Source: Paguma larvata (taxonomy: Eukaryota; Chordata; Mammalia; Carnivora; Viverridae). Taken from it: a DNA stretch of 64,000 bases. Positions 36,193 to 46,700 of the stretch are shown here, in pieces. Positions within the stretch are counted from its first letter, which is position 1. The number at the start of each line of letters is the position of its first letter. The notes under the pieces are model-generated. The model did not search any database and had not been told where the DNA came from. It worked only from the letters and a program-made list of their open reading frames with translations. The stretch covers positions 91,839,119-91,903,118 of the forward strand of contig CM057834.1 in assembly GCA_030068075.1 (NCBI GenBank). Reading direction: 5' to 3'. A program made the position numbers and the translations under genes.

Positions 36193-36904
36193 TACAAATA
36201 GGCAGGGGAAACTCAAATGGCCAACAAACAGAAGAAGAGCTCACTCTCGCTTGTAACCAGAAATATGCAAATTAAAACGACAATAAGATATTATTTTACA
36301 TTAGTCAGAATAGCCCAAAATTACCAAGTGTCGGCAAGAATGTGAAGAAAGGTAAACCTTGGTGCTGCTGGCAGGGGTGTGAAATCGTACCCCCATTTTG
36401 GAGACCAATCCATCAGCACTTGCGAAATAAATTACTCACATACGCTTTGACTTAGAGATCCACTCCTGGGCAGGTCCCCAAGAAACACTCTAGCACGGGT
36501 TCTTTAGGGGACATAGAGAGGGTGCTCCTTGCAGCATTCTTCACGGAGGGAGTGAGCTGAAGGCTCGCACAAGGAGAATGGGTCAGTAAGGTGTGGCGGG
36601 TGCCCAGTGCAGAATAGCACGCAGAAGTCAGAAGCTGTGCACTGGAAGTATGAACAGCACACTGGATATTTTCAAGAGAAAATATAAGAACCAGAGCAAA
36701 AACAACAAAACAAAAACAAAAAAAAAAAAAACCAAAAAACCCCACCCCAAACAAACAAACAAAGAGAGGCAGAACAAGGCCCATAGCCCAGCACCACTTA
36801 TGTATATGAAAAGCATCTCATACATCAAACAGCACCGTACATCTCAGGAGGTGATATTCACGTCCAGGGACATCATCCGTCACAGCAACACATGTACCTG
36901 GGAG

Positions 36905-37030
36905 AGCGCGTCGCATAGTAGTTAAGAGCATGACTTCTGGAGCGAGACCACCTGGGTTCGAATCCTGACTCTGCTACTTACTGGCTCTGTCACCTTGGGC
37001 AAGTCTCTTAACCTCTGTGTTTAATTATAT
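36905..37030 (+). mobile_element. MIR, plus strand
   Basis: CATAGTAGTTAAGAGCATGA, CCTGGGTTCGAATCCTGACT and GTCACCTTGGGCAAGTCTCT give the tRNA-derived 5' part and core of a well preserved MIR. Confidence 0.9.
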
Positions 37031-37752
37031 GTAAATTAATCTAAAGGCCTAAAGATGGCATTTCCTAACTGGTTCATTTAGAGCATTTTGTAGAGCAAGC
37101 TGTCGCCTTTTTTGTAATTCTCAGCAAAGGAAGGGTGCTAAGGGAGGCGATCACATCGGATCTTGGAAGCAGAAGGCAGGTGATGACTTGGCTGGCCTCC
37201 AAAATCGGAAGGAGGTAATTACCAGTCGGAGCTAGAGGGTCTTTTGAGCGATTGGCCCATGCATGGCTACCAGCCCACAAGCTGTTATTGGCAGGTGCGC
37301 TGTAGGGCATTGCTGCTGTGTTAAAAGGAAATCCGCCAGGCACACACACTGAATCAGTAGCTATAATGTTATTTTGTCCTAAGAAGGTGGTTCTTGGTCC
37401 AAGAAAGGGGACTTGGTCACTGGAGACTTTATAAATCCCAGTTGCAAAACACTCACTAGGTTTGTTCATTTTTATCACAGAAGAAACACAAAAATAAAAA
37501 TACTTGAGTGGCCTGAAATTTGCTTAGGGAATGACCTTGGAAGGAGAGAAGAAAAAGGACATCACAAACATTCCTTCAGGCAAAACTCCCACGGACAGAG
37601 CTGAAGAAACATGTTCTCCAGCAGTTCTGAAGCCAAAATCAGGTAAGGGGGAGCAGACAAATCTCGTTCTCTGATATGGAGAACAATTCCCAACCCAGGA
37701 AGTGGCCACCAAAGTCTAGTGTCGGGGCCACAGAGGCAACTCAGGACCACAC
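37031..37752. other. Intergenic, no gene recognised
   Basis: A 134-codon minus-strand frame (37074-37478) has no recognisable motif, so I do not call it. Confidence 0.45.
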
Positions 37753-37871
37753 AAGTTCAATTATCAGCCCCCCACTTACAGGCTTTATGATTTTGTGCAA
37801 GTTTCTGAATCTCTCCACGCCTCATTTTTCCCATCAGTAGAATGGGGACCAACGTGATAATAGTACCTACT

Positions 37872-38687
37872 GAACAGACACTTTGGAATATAGTTTGTCA
37901 GTTTCTTAAAAGTTAAACTTACCATTAGATGCAGAAATTCCACCCAAGAGAAAGGAACACACATGGCCATACCAAGACTTGTCTGCAAATATTCATAGCT
38001 GCATTGTTATTAAAGGCCAACAACCAGAAATAACCCAAATGCCCATCAACTGGTGAATGGATAAACAAAATGTGGTACATCCATACACAAAATACTATCC
38101 AGAAATAACAAGTAAAAAACTACGGGGCGCCTGGGTGGCTCAGTCGGTTAAGCATCCAAATCTTGGTTTTGGCTCAGGTCATGATCTTGCAGTTCATGAG
38201 TTCAAGACCCATGTCGGGCTCTGTGCTGATGGTGCAGAGCCTGCTTGGGATTCTCTTCCTCTCTTTGCCCCTTCCTCGCTCTCTCTCTTTCTCTCTCTCT
38301 CTCAAAAATAAATAAATAAACTTTAAAAAAAGAAAAAAAAGAAGATAAACTACTGATATATACTACAACATGGACAAACATCAAAAACATGCAAAGTGAA
38401 AGAAGCCAGAAAAAACTATACATTATGTGATTCCATTTATATAAAGTTTCCAGAAAAGTAAATCTATGGAGACAGAAAGCAGACCAATGGTTTCCTGAGA
38501 TGAGGGGGGGGAGTGGCATTTAACTGCAAACTAGCAGAGGGAACTTTCTGAGGTGATGGAAATATTCCAACACAGGATTATGGTATTGGCTGCACAACCT
38601 TATAAATTTAATAAAAATCACTGAATGACACACTTGCAATGGGTGAATTTTTTATATGTAAACTATAACCTCAAAAAAGCTGCTAAA
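37872..38687 (+). mobile_element. 5'-truncated LINE-1, plus strand
   Basis: CCCAAATGCCCATCAACTGG, TGGATAAACAAAATGTGGTA and CATTATGTGATTCCATTTAT, then a 3' UTR ending in an A-rich tail. It is inserted in a MIR and itself carries a SINE. Confidence 0.88.
38123..38342 (+). mobile_element. CAN-SINE inside the L1
   Basis: GGGGCGCCTGGGTGGCTCAG head and a TCAAAAATAAATAAATAAAC tail. AAACTAC occurs on both sides. Confidence 0.94.
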
Positions 38688-38999
38688 AAAAATAGCACCT
38701 ACCTGGTAGGGTTGTCACGATGATTAAATGAGTTAATTTTTATAAAGCATTTTATAACGGCATCTGACATGCATAAGTAATGTGTGTTCGATGTGTACTT
38801 GCTAAATAATAAAAATAATTATTTGTGGCTATGTGATTCATCACCTGAGTATAATTCCTGACAGTTCTTATATGTTTTCTTACAACACAGGAAGCACAAC
38901 ATCTGAGTACTTAGGCAATGCAATTACTGCTCTTCTATAAAATATGTTTTAAAAATTATACTAAGCTTAAGGTCATTCAAGTAGAGGCTTTGAAACTTG

Positions 39000-39260
39000 T
39001 CACATGATCTGGCCCCTCCCTGCCACCTTCCCAGGCCACAGGCCACACTGCCTTCTTTGCACAAAAGAATTTTGCTCAGTTCCTCGAGACTCTGGACCAC
39101 ATTGCCTTCTTTGGTACCTGCGGCTGGCTCTGGGCGCAAATCTACCTGTGCTCTCTAACTCCTCCTTAACCCCTACCCACCTTTTAAGTCTTCATGCAAG
39201 GTCATTTTTTCTAGGAAGTTTTTTTGATTCCTCCTTGTTGCCCCAATGTGCTTCACTCCC
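39000..39260 (+). mobile_element. LINE-2 3' fragment
   Basis: ACATGATCTGGCCCCTCCCT, CACACTGCCTTCTTTGC, CTTTTAAGTCTTCATGCAAG and CTAGGAAGTTTTTTTGATTC follow the L2 3' region. Confidence 0.65.
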
Positions 39261-39261
39261 A

Positions 39262-39299
39262 ACACACACACACACACACACACACACGCGCGCGCGCGC
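39262..39299. repeat. (AC)n(GC)n alternating purine-pyrimidine tract
   Basis: About 12 AC units followed without a break by about 6 CG/GC units. Confidence 0.95.
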
Positions 39300-39311
39300 T
39301 TTGTTTTTATG

Positions 39312-39487
39312 TAAATTTTTGAAAAATGTTTATTTGAGGGCGGGCAAGGAGAGAAGGGGACAGAGATTCTGAAGTGGGCTCTGTGCTGACAGCAGAGAAC
39401 CCAACATGGGGCTCAAACTCAGGAATTCCGAGATCATGATCTGAGCCAAAGTCGGATGCTTAACTGACAGAGCCACCCAGGCATCCC
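39312..39487 (-). mobile_element. CAN-SINE, minus strand
   Basis: TGTTTATTTGAGGGCGGG start and AGAGCCACCCAGGCATCCCC end. Most of the (GA)n block is missing. Confidence 0.9.
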
Positions 39488-40076
39488 CACATACACTTTA
39501 TATTAGACCAATTTTATGCCTTTTGATTCCCACATCAACGGCTGAATAATGCTTGTGTCCATCCCCAGCACTCCGAACAGTATGTGGACGTAAGGGGCCC
39601 TTAATAAACACTAGTGTAATGATTCCCAGGCAGAGGTGATTCTGATCCCACAGAAGACATCTAGCAATTCCATCACCTGAAATAGTCCTCTTGTACCAAT
39701 TTTCAGTCCCTTCCCCCTCTCAGCCTCAGGAGAAACCACTGATCTGCTTTCTGTTTTCTCTGAAAATTTCATACAAATGGAATCATACAAGGTGGAATTC
39801 TTGGCACCTTATTGATTTCATAGCTCTTTCTACACGCGGATAATTAGCTTTTTGACTGTGAAATGAACACAAATATTTTTCCCAGTTATTTTTTTGACAT
39901 ACTGGAGTTTGCCAAAAGGATTTTTAAAGTCATGTATTGAGTGTATAAATCTTTTAAGGTTTCTGCTTTTAGTGTCACCACTAGCAAAGCGGACTCTACT
40001 CCCAGATTTTTTAAAAGGTTTTTCCGTAAGTTCCTCAGGTACTTTAGTGCTTTCTTTCTTTAATATAAAATATTTG

Positions 40077-40260
40077 AGGGGTCAGTTGAGCCTCTGACTT
40101 CAGCTCAGGTCATAATCTCGAGGTCCATGGGTTCAAGCCACATGGGGCTCTGTGCTGACAGCTCTGAGCCTGGAACCTGCTTTGGATTCTGTATCTTCCT
40201 CTCTCTGCCCTTCTCCGGCTTGCGCTCTCTCAAAAATGAATAAATGTTAAAAAAAATTTA
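40077..40260 (+). mobile_element. CAN-SINE, plus strand, 5'-truncated
   Basis: Begins within the head at GGGGTCAGTTGAGCCTCTGA and ends AAAATGAATAAATGTTAAAA. Confidence 0.9.
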
Positions 40261-40392
40261 GAAATAGCCCCCCAAAAAAACAAAACAAAAACATAAAATA
40301 TTCAATCAGGCTAGAGATGTTCCTTGTGTAAGGTGTGACATATAGGTCGAACTAAGTTTTGCCTAAACATCCTAGTTGTCCCAATACCATTT

Positions 40393-40606
40393 TTAAAAAT
40401 TTTTTTTTAGCATTTATTTGTTTTTGAGAGACAGAGAGAGACAGAGCATGAGTGGGGGAGAAGCAGAGAGAGCAGGAGACACAGAATCTGAAGCAGGCTC
40501 CAAGCTGTCAGCACGGAGCTCGACGTGGGGCTAGAACTCACGAACTGTGAGATCATGACCTGGGCCGAAGTCGGACGCTTGACCAACTGAGCCACCCAGG
40601 CGCCCC
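40393..40606 (-). mobile_element. CAN-SINE, minus strand
   Basis: TTTGTTTTTGAGAGACAG to AGCCACCCAGGCGCCC. A perfect target duplication CCAATACCATTT lies at 40381-40392 and 40607-40618. Confidence 0.95.
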
Positions 40607-41220
40607 CCAATACCATTTATTGAACAATCCATCTTTTATTTACTTGGAAAGGCAATTTATCTAAAACATTTGTGGTTTCAAATACTTAACTCCAAATTAC
40701 ATGATTAAAGCTCTAGGGATGTTTTAAATGTAGACAAAATTACTCATGAGGACTTGGTTTACATATACCAGTCCTTCTTCACCCCTCCAAAGTTTGATAA
40801 TTACATCACATTTAGTATCTTTATTAGTTATTTTTGCTACTTTAAATAATTGGCTTAATCACTTTCTTATTCCGACAACTCTAGTCAGCACCTAGACACT
40901 CCTCTCAGCAACATGAATACAATTGTGTAAAGAAGTGTAAATATTTTTGTTGTTCCCACTCTGAATTATCCACAGGGCCCAATCTAATAATAATATTAAT
41001 AATAATAATAGTATATGGAGGCAAGATATAGAGACTCAGATCATGTTTTATCATGCTACAATTTTAAAAATAAATATCTACCAGTCCATATGATATAAAT
41101 GAATGATTGAATGAATAAATACATAAATACATAAATGGAACAATTCTCTTTTCAGAATTTCAATTAATAATTGTAGAAGAAATAAGAGAAATAGAAAAAC
41201 ACCATTAGAACACCACAGTA

Positions 41221-41242
41221 ATAACTGTGATATCACAGTTAT
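41221..41242. repeat. 22-base perfect palindrome
   Basis: ATAACTGTGAT is followed directly by its exact reverse complement ATCACAGTTAT with no spacer. Confidence 0.95.
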
Positions 41243-41479
41243 GATAGAATTGGTAGGTAAAAGTTTAAGGAGGAACAGGACATTTCATACCTTCAAAGTA
41301 TCTCCCTCAAAATATGTCTTAATTACCAAGGTGGTTTTAACATACATCCACAAATTATTTGATGTCCTTCCTTCCAAGTGGTGGGTTTAATCTACACAAC
41401 CAGTACCCCCTATCTCCAGACTGGGGTGCACTTAGTGACTCCCTTTCAAAGAATAGAGAATGGAAAGGATGAAACAGTG

Positions 41480-42060
41480 ATTTTTACAGTAGAGAAACAT
41501 GACAAGTTTTCTCCACCTTACCCAAATGGTCAAGGTAGTCATGGGTAATAATAAGTAATGTTGGTATCAGGAACCCCTTGACACAATTCAAGGAAAAGCG
41601 CACTTCACCTCTGTGCTGTACTTCCAAAAAATGCAGAATTCCAGCCTAGTCATGAAAAAACATCAAAATCGGGATTGAGCGACATTCTATGAAATATGTG
41701 ACCAATACTCTCCAAAAGTGTCAAGGTCAAGAAACACAAGAAAAAAAATCAAGGAACTTTCATAGATAGGAGAAGACTAAAGAGACACCTAAATGCTAGG
41801 TGGTACCCTGGAATGGACCCTGAAACAGAAAAAGGACATTAGTGGAAGACATGGTGAAATCCAAATGAAGCCCATCATCTAGTTACTAGTACTGTACCAA
41901 TGTCAATTTCTTAGCTTTGATCATTATACCATGGTTATGTAAGGTGTCCACTTCAGGGGAAGTTGGATGAGGGTATGCAGAAACTCTCTGTACTTCTATC
42001 TTTACAATTCTTCTGTATGCCTAAAATTATTCCTAAATATTAAGGTTTTTTAAAATATGG
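41480..42060 (+). mobile_element. Old LINE-1 3' end, plus strand
   Basis: CTCCAAAAGTGTCAAGGTCA, GACTAAAGAGACACCTAAAT, GAAACAGAAAAAGGACATTA and TCTGTATGCCTAAAATTATT match the 3' UTR of an L1MC/ME-type element. 40691-41479 and 42061-42400 are AT-rich with nothing else named. Confidence 0.65.
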
Positions 42061-42407
42061 GACATTATTTAAAATAAGATATTATTATGGATCTAAATTT
42101 GCTCTTGGATACCTTTAAATTAATATTACTGAAGAAATGTGTAATTTTTTGGTTTCAGTGATTACAAAGATATTAGTTTAATTTGAAAGTGAGTGAAAAT
42201 AACATCCTATCTCATTTCATTTTGTATTTTCTACTCTATGGAAATGTTTACACTGCCCTTGTTTTCTGATGGCTTAGGGTTGTTTTTCTAATGAATACGA
42301 GTGAGAAGTGAAATCTTTATGGTTATGTGTTTTCCAATTCATAAAATCAGAAACATTAAGAATAATTTTAATAATATTAAATGGAACTTTAAAAAATTGT
42401 TTCTTTG

Positions 42408-42632
42408 GGGAACCTGGGTGGTTCGGTCTGTTGAACATCCCACTTTGGCTCAGGTCATGATCTCACCATTGGGCTGTTGAGTTGAGCCCTATGTTGGGCT
42501 CTGTGCTGTGACACCTCAGAGCCTGGAGTCTGCTTCTGATTCCGTGTCTCCCTTTCTCTCTGCCCTTCTCCCACTCACACCCTGTCTCTCTCTGGCAAAA
42601 ATAAGCAAACATTAAAAAAGAAAAAAATTTTG
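42408..42632 (+). mobile_element. CAN-SINE, plus strand, diverged
   Basis: GGGGAACCTGGGTGGTTCGG head, CTCAGAGCCTGGAGTCTGC body and GCAAAAATAAGCAAACATT tail. TTGTTTCTTTG is repeated on both sides. Confidence 0.92.
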
Positions 42633-42913
42633 TTTCTTTGCAGTCAACATAATCCCGATGTAAGACAATACGACATATTCATGAATACAGGTAAGACACA
42701 TCATTCCACATTATTCCTCTGATTATTGTTGCAGGGAGGTCTCCTTTCCTGCACTCACTCTCAGAATATGCACTGATTGTCAAATATGTTTCAGACTAAG
42801 CTCTAAGAAATACAAAAAACATATATATGTTATTTCTTAGACCTTAGTTATATATATATATATCAGCCCTTTTTTCACAAGGCTGTGTGAGCTAGGGGTT
42901 GTCATTACACCAT

Positions 42914-43126
42914 CCCCATTTTTTTTTCATTTTTTCATTTTATTTATTTGAGAGACAGCACGCGCACAAGCCGGGGAGGGGCACAGGGAGAGAGGGAGAG
43001 AGAGAATCTCAAGCAGGCTCCATGCTGTCAGCGTGAAGCCCAAAGCCGGGCCTCTTCTCACAAATAGTGAGATCATTACCTGAGCCGAAATCAAGAGTCT
43101 TAACCTACTGAGCCACCCTGGAGCCC
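42914..43126 (-). mobile_element. CAN-SINE, minus strand
   Basis: TTTTATTTATTTGAGAGACA to CTGAGCCACCCTGGAGCCCC. Confidence 0.92.
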
Positions 43127-43147
43127 CACGCAACCCATTTTTGAAAG

Positions 43148-43364
43148 GGATGAGGAGAGGGTCCTCTGGGTGGCTCCCATAGTTAAGCTGACGGGTAAGC
43201 GTGGGACTCTTGATTTCCGCTGGGGTCTTAATCTCAGGATGGTGTTAGCCAGCCGGGATTTAGCTTCAGACTCCGGGCTGGGCTTGGAAGTTGCTTGAGA
43301 TTTTCCCTCTCCCTCTGCCCGTCCCCCAATGCGCGCAGGCGCGCTCTCTCTCAAAAAAAAAAAA
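43148..43364 (+). mobile_element. CAN-SINE, plus strand, diverged
   Basis: GGGTCCTCTGGGTGGCTCCC head, internal changes, CCCTCTCCCTCTGCCCGTCC and a pure A tail. Confidence 0.85.
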
Positions 43365-43484
43365 GATGGATGAGTAAGAAATTGAGGTTCAGAGAAGTCG
43401 AGTGGCCTTGCCTAAGGAGCACAACTAAGCGAGAAACAGTCTGCATCTCAAACAACCGCCTCTTCTCTACAGCCCTAGACTCGG

Positions 43485-43700
43485 GCCCAGGCCAGGGCAG
43501 AAACAGCCCCGCCCTCACGCGCCACGCCCCCCACGGGCGGGGCCCACCTGCTCCCGCCAGACGGCCCCGCCCACACGACCTTTGGCCAGACTTGGCCCGG
43601 GGCCATATTCCTCGCGCGGCTGCGCAGCAGAGGATGGGGCGGGTCCTACGCGGCAGTCCTGGACTCGGCGCGCCAGAGAGGAACTCCGTCCTGCTGCAGC
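43485..43700 (+). promoter_or_regulatory. GSTK1: GSTK1 CpG-rich promoter
   Basis: GC-rich sequence dense in CpG with several GC-box-like sites (GGGCGGGGCC, GGGGCGGGTCC, CACGCCCCCC) directly upstream of the GSTK1 ATG, and no TATA box. The start site is not mapped. The low-CpG SINE and MIR block ends at its left border. Confidence 0.75.
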
Positions 43701-46700
43701 ATGGGGCCCTTGCCTCGCACTGTGGAGCTCTTCTATGATGTGCTGTCCCCCTATTCCTGGTTGGGTTTTGAGGTGACTCCGGGAACCCTCTCGGCCAGGG
43801 CTTGGAGGGCAAGGGCAGAGGGAAGGGCGGGAGCGGGGCGCGGGGACCGAAGTCTCGTGAAAGGCCTGGCGCTGCCAGACGGGGTTTAGAACACGAGATA
43901 GAGAACCAGGGCTGAGGTCAGTTTGTTTTTAAATGGGACACGGTCGCTGGGTCCAGGTCGAGCCTTTATATTCTAGGGCAGTGGTTTCCCACGGCGATTT
44001 GGAAGAAGACCGGTATCAAGGAGAATTTCATGGCACGGCCACCTCTTTTGGGGGGCGGAGAGTGAACAGTATGGAAGCCGTCCTCAAAAAGATCCTGCGA
44101 TCGATTTCTTGGGACGGAGCAAAGTTCATGGGATCGATTTCTAGCAATGGAGAGTTTTGCCACTGAAAACCTGTTTAGGGTGTCCGCAGAACCCCTACTC
44201 TGCGCGTAGAGCCTCTGGCTTATCAGTTGGCAAGAAAAACCCTTTCCTCTCCCTCAGTCATCTTCACTGTCTCCATCTTACACACTGGCTCCCCATCTCT
44301 GCCTCTGCAGGTCCTGTGCCGATATAAGAAGCTCTGGAACATCAACCTGCAGTTGCGCCCGAGCCTCATTGCAGGCATCATGAAAGACAGCGGTGTGAAG
44401 GCAGTCATCTTTGGGACCACGATTTGAGGGAGGGATCCCTTCAACTGGGTCTTTACACTGGCGCCCACAGCTAGTAATTTGCTCTCTGGTAAAAACCCAG
44501 GTAGCTGACTCCCAAGCCTGGGACCCTCGGGTAGTCTCTCACCATTGTGCCCAAATTTCCACTTGCAGGAAACCAGCCACCAGCTCTGCTTCCCCGCAAA
44601 GCCCAATACCTGAAAAATGATGTTAGGCGCCTGGGAGAGCATATCCAGGTTCCCATCCAGTTCCCCAAGGATTTCTTCTCTGTGATCCTTGAAAAAGGTG
44701 AAGAGAGTGGGGTACACAAGGGGTATCTAGTGGAAGGCAGCGCAGTTGGAAACTGTAGTGCCAGGAAGTAGGGGTTGGTAACCACATGAAACAAACCTGG
44801 GGGAAACACGGGTCAGAGTTGAGTCAGCAGAAGCTTGTGGGGACCGAAGGGGAGAAAGCGCAGGTCAAATCGGCTATGAGAAATTTGGGTGGGAGGCTAA
44901 GGGGAGTCGAGCTCTGGGGATGTCAGAAGCAGGAAAGAGCTGGTCCTTCATCAAAAACAAGCCAGGAGAACCCGCCTCTGAGTACCTCTGCCCCACAGGA
45001 AGTTTATCAGCCATGCGATTCCTCACCGCTGTGAACCTGGAGCACCCAGAGATGCTGGAGAAAGTGTCCAGGGAACTATGGGTGCGCGTCTGGTCACGGG
45101 TAAGGGCAGAGCTCTGGGATCCTGCTGGGGAGACCCTGGATGGTGTTCTGACCCTCCCCCAGAACCATTTCCAGCGTCCTGATCCTGGCCTGCTTGTCCC
45201 CCATTTCAGCCCTCACCACCCCCTTCCTGATGAGTGTTCTCTTCTTAGGATGAAGACATCTCAGAGCCCAAGAGCATCCTGGCTGTAAGTGTCCTGGCTG
45301 TGTCCCCACTCCTCTCATAGCAAAGTTGAGAACAGTTGGTGTTTAAGGGCAGAGAGGGCATAGTTTTCATATTCAGTGGAAGAGGTCACAGTTATTAGGG
45401 GAGAAAGCATGTCTGTGAGAAGCCAAATTACCGAAAGGTTGGAACTAGGAGGACACTCAGAAGATCAGCTCATGTTTGAAAGGGGAAGTGCAAAACTGTA
45501 CATGGGTAGAATTTATTTCATGAAAGGAGTCAGTGGGAGAGGGCAGTTAAATGGTGGCACGCCGGATGGGGAGGGATGAAGCAGTGGCAAGCCTTGGCCC
45601 CAGACACTCCAACACAGACCACAGCAACACAGCCAGAGTAGAAAGCAGGAGACTTTACAGACAGGCTTTAAAAGGACACAAAGAGATCACAGACTCAAGC
45701 CAGAATTATACAGAAGCCTGAGTGAAAACAAATAGAAATAGCTCAAAACACTGAAATGTGTGCCAGCCATCGATGAGGTATAAAAAGTTAAGTTTTTCAT
45801 TGGAATTAAATCAGGAAATTCGAAATAATATTTTCCCTTCAGTTTACAAAATGATAGTTGAGGTATATTCAGATTTAATATATAAAATGGCAAATCACCA
45901 AAAGTACACATACAAAGAATGGCCAATATATTCCTCCACTGTTTTTATTCCTGCAGAGTATATGCCCAGGCTTGCCTTTCCATTTACAAACAATCATTTT
46001 CCACGCCATTGTAAACTCTTTGAAAGTACCATTCTTAGTTTCTATATAGCATTCCATTCAGTGGGCTATTTTTGTTTACTTAACCGTTCCCCTGTTGTTG
46101 AACATTTGGTCTGGGACACAATTCTCTCATGTAGTCAAGAGAGTGTCACATCCGAATACACTTTGTGTTTCCTCCTCCAGGTTGAGGAGGTCAGGCTGCA
46201 GTGGTTCTCAACCTTGGCTATATATTTAGTCCCCTAGAGCACCTGGACACTGCCTACCAAAAGTTCTGATGTTTGTTCCAGGGGATGACTTGTGAGTGGG
46301 ATTTTTTAAAAGCTCCCTCGGGAGATTCTAATGTGCAGCCCAAGTTAGGAACTGCTAATCCCAAACGATACCAACACACCCCATACTGAATCCTTTATTG
46401 TTAAGCCATGTAGATGGCTGCATCCCTGTGCCATGCTCAGACGTCCTCAGGAAATTCCATGAGAATTTGTAGCCTAGCCCTTGTCTCAGATGAGCACAAG
46501 ATATTCGGGAGTGCTGAGAAGTAGAAAGGCAAGAGCCCACACTTACTGTCAGGGGACTTGGATTCTGGCGTTGGCTCTGCCACTGACAAGCTCTTTAATG
46601 CCAGCCTACCTCTGGATAGCAGTCCCCTCACTAGTTAATGAAGAGATGGGGAAATTGGTTTCTAAGCTGCCCCCTGGTTTTAAATTCCTACAACTAGGAC

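Larger units (their letters stand above)
35605..36580 (+). mobile_element. LINE-1 ORF2 tail and 3' UTR, plus strand
   Basis: GTAAATCCAAATGGATAAAA with GACCCAATGTGAAAGG, then GAAATATGCAAATTAAAACG, TTACCAAGTGTCGGCAAGAA and GAGATCCACTCCTGGGCAG follow L1 ORF2 in order. It is interrupted by a SINE (35774-35998) and contains a CA repeat (36149-36190). Confidence 0.82.
37755..38800 (+). mobile_element. MIR split by an L1 insertion
   Basis: The left part (TGTGCAAGTTTCTGAATCTC, ending AATAGTACCTAC near 37870) and the right part (from AATAGCACCTACCTGGTAGG near 38688) are contiguous pieces of one MIR. The repeated 12-mer is the L1 target-site duplication, with one C/T difference. Confidence 0.8.
39690..40690 (-). 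mobile_element. LINE-1 fragments, minus strand, with two SINEs
   Basis: ACAAATGGAATCATACAAGG, TTTCCCAGTTATTTTTTTGA and, right of the SINEs, CCAATACCATTTATTGAACA are L1 3' region text read backwards. SINEs at 40077-40260 and 40393-40606 interrupt it. Confidence 0.6.
42866..43480 (-). mobile_element. MIR, minus strand, split by two SINEs
   Basis: GTGTGAGCTAGGGGTTGTCA and GAAATTGAGGTTCAGAGAAG, with GTGGCCTTGCCTAAGGAGCA, are parts of a reverse MIR separated by SINEs at 42914-43126 (minus) and 43148-43364 (plus). The last part runs up to the GSTK1 CpG island. Confidence 0.65.

Noticed and set aside
36910..36990. tRNA-like GGTTCGAATCC box suggesting a tRNA gene
   Set aside because: It is part of a MIR; no cloverleaf with paired acceptor ends.
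43351..43812. 153-codon minus-strand frame at the GSTK1 promoter
   Set aside because: It lies in the CpG island and exon 1 antisense; GC-rich sequence lacks stop codons, and no family is recognised.
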